Shown here: piece after piece, positions 6,107 through 6,838 of the stretch | Numbering within the stretch: the first letter of the stretch is position 1 | Layout of the letters: each line of letters starts with the position of its first letter | Origin: Paracoccaceae bacterium | Lineage (GTDB): Bacteria > Pseudomonadota > Alphaproteobacteria > Rhodobacterales > Rhodobacteraceae | DNA length: 6,838 nucleotides | Direction: 5' to 3' | Assembly: GCA_007128995.1 (NCBI GenBank) | Contig: SKWJ01000017.1 | Coordinates: 1 to 6,838 of the forward strand | Position numbers and translations under genes: made by a program | The notes under the pieces: model-generated | Seen by the model: only the letters and a program-made list of their open reading frames with translations | Databases searched by the model: none | What the model was told of the DNA's origin: nothing

Positions 6107-6838
6107 TCAGCTTCCCGCAGGGCGCCCGGTCATCGGTTGGGGTTGCAAGAGTGTCAGGCTGCGCCAGAGCCATTCCCAAGGACCGTAGACGAAATGCCGG
6201 AACCAGACCTGCGCAAAGGCAGCAAGCACCAACACAACGGCCAATGATAGGCCAATCACTGCCAAGGTGCCGGTCTGGCCAATCAATTGCAGACCCCAGC
6301 CATAAAACAGAATCTGCCCAAGTATCGACGCCCCCAGATAGCCGGTCAGGCTCATGCGGCCCAAAGGCGCAAGGAAAGTGTGAAGCCATCCTTGCTGTCG
6401 GCCATGGACCGCTGATGCCAGCAGCATGAGGTAGCCAAGTGCCATCAGCGGGATATCCAGATAGAGCAGATGCGCGACGCCTTGCGGTGTGTCCACGACC
6501 CGCAAGCTGATACCTGCCAGCAGCCCGACAGCGACGCAAAGCGCGCCTGCTTTGGCAACAGTTCCACGCAATTGCGCAAGTTGTGCAGTAAGCCCACTCT
6601 TGCCCAGCGCCAATCCAAGCAGGAACAGTCCCGACAGCATGAAAAGGCGCAGGACCAGCGTTCCGTTCACCGCATCTGCCGCACCGGTAACAAGGTTCAG
6701 GTTTTCGCTGACAGTATCGGCATAGCTGGGCGATGCGAAAGCCTGAAGGCTGTCTATCCGGCCTTCAGGCACAGGCGCCGGTGGGTCAATGCCACTCAAC
6801 GCAAGGGCGGCAGGCCCGGCTAGAATAAGCGCGATCCC
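6107..6838 (-). CDS. DUF418 multi-pass membrane protein, C-terminal part (5' partial)
   Basis: The frame runs open to the window edge, so the N-terminal portion is missing; the only early start-like codon in view is a TTG at 6799. Counting from that codon, hydrophobic segments lie near 47-68, 84-102, 108-133, 154-173 and 177-199, and part of another precedes it (GIALILAGPAALAL). The DUF418 signature is clear: LGRMSLTGYLGASILGQ and then FYGWGL at about 146-170, and the closing FVYGPWEWLWRSLT at 203-216. These are inner-membrane proteins of unsettled function, sometimes discussed as transporters. The gene converges on the oxygenase gene, leaving 20 bases between stops and no clear terminator. 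Nothing in view ties it to the oxygenase locus apart from position. Confidence 0.9.
   Translation of the reverse strand, partial: GIALILAGPAALALSGIDPPAPVPEGRIDSLQAFASPSYADTVSENLNLVTGAADAVNGTLVLRLFMLSGLFLLGLALGKSGLTAQLAQLRGTVAKAGALCVAVGLLAGISLRVVDTPQGVAHLLYLDIPLMALGYLMLLASAVHGRQQGWLHTFLAPLGRMSLTGYLGASILGQILFYGWGLQLIGQTGTLAVIGLSLAVVLVLAAFAQVWFRHFVYGPWEWLWRSLTLLQPQPMTGRPAGS

Noticed and set aside
6072..6539. Minus-strand open frame of 155 codons overlapping the DUF418 gene
   Set aside because: It is an alternate frame of the DUF418 coding region, which carries the recognised signature in its own frame, and it also runs into the end of the oxygenase gene.

Overview
The window looks like a stretch of an alphaproteobacterial chromosome, most likely from the Rhodobacteraceae or a close relative. 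The reasons are high GC content with G/C-rich third codon positions, tightly packed genes, and a fused ATP-grasp/alpha-E protein followed by a transglutaminase, an arrangement common in that group. This placement is an inference from gene content and composition. No RNA genes, CRISPR arrays, insertion sequences or integration sites were seen.

Left part (1-3252, plus strand): a two-gene operon. The first gene is a circularly permuted ATP-grasp domain fused to an alpha-E domain, and its 5' end lies outside the window. Six bases after its stop comes a bacterial transglutaminase-like cysteine protease-fold protein with Cys181, His224 and Asp241. This is the module predicted to make or trim peptide-like amide products. 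The proteasome-like Anbu peptidase that often follows it is absent here. A 154-base convergent gap separates the operon from the next block.

Middle part (3407-6086): a divergently arranged locus that I read as a split Rieske oxygenase. On the plus strand is a 284-residue non-heme iron catalytic subunit with Asp105, His108, His113 and Asp230 but no Rieske cluster motif. On the minus strand, in transcription order, are a possible 72-residue ORF, an 84-residue acylphosphatase-like protein lacking the catalytic Arg and Asn, a 232-residue protein with a complete Rieske motif but no iron-binding triad, and a GST-fold protein whose usual active-site Ser is replaced. The minus-strand genes are joined end to start (ATGA, TAGATG, ATGA). 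The combination of a Rieske-less oxygenase, a separate Rieske donor and a GST homologue recalls the NdmC/NdmD/NdmE N-demethylase complex of caffeine-degrading Pseudomonas. Here the Rieske domain is not fused to a flavin reductase, and an extra small protein is present. The substrate is unknown, and a reductase must come from elsewhere.

Right part (6107-6838, minus strand): the C-terminal part of a DUF418 multi-pass membrane protein, running off the window edge and convergent with the oxygenase gene at a 20-base distance.
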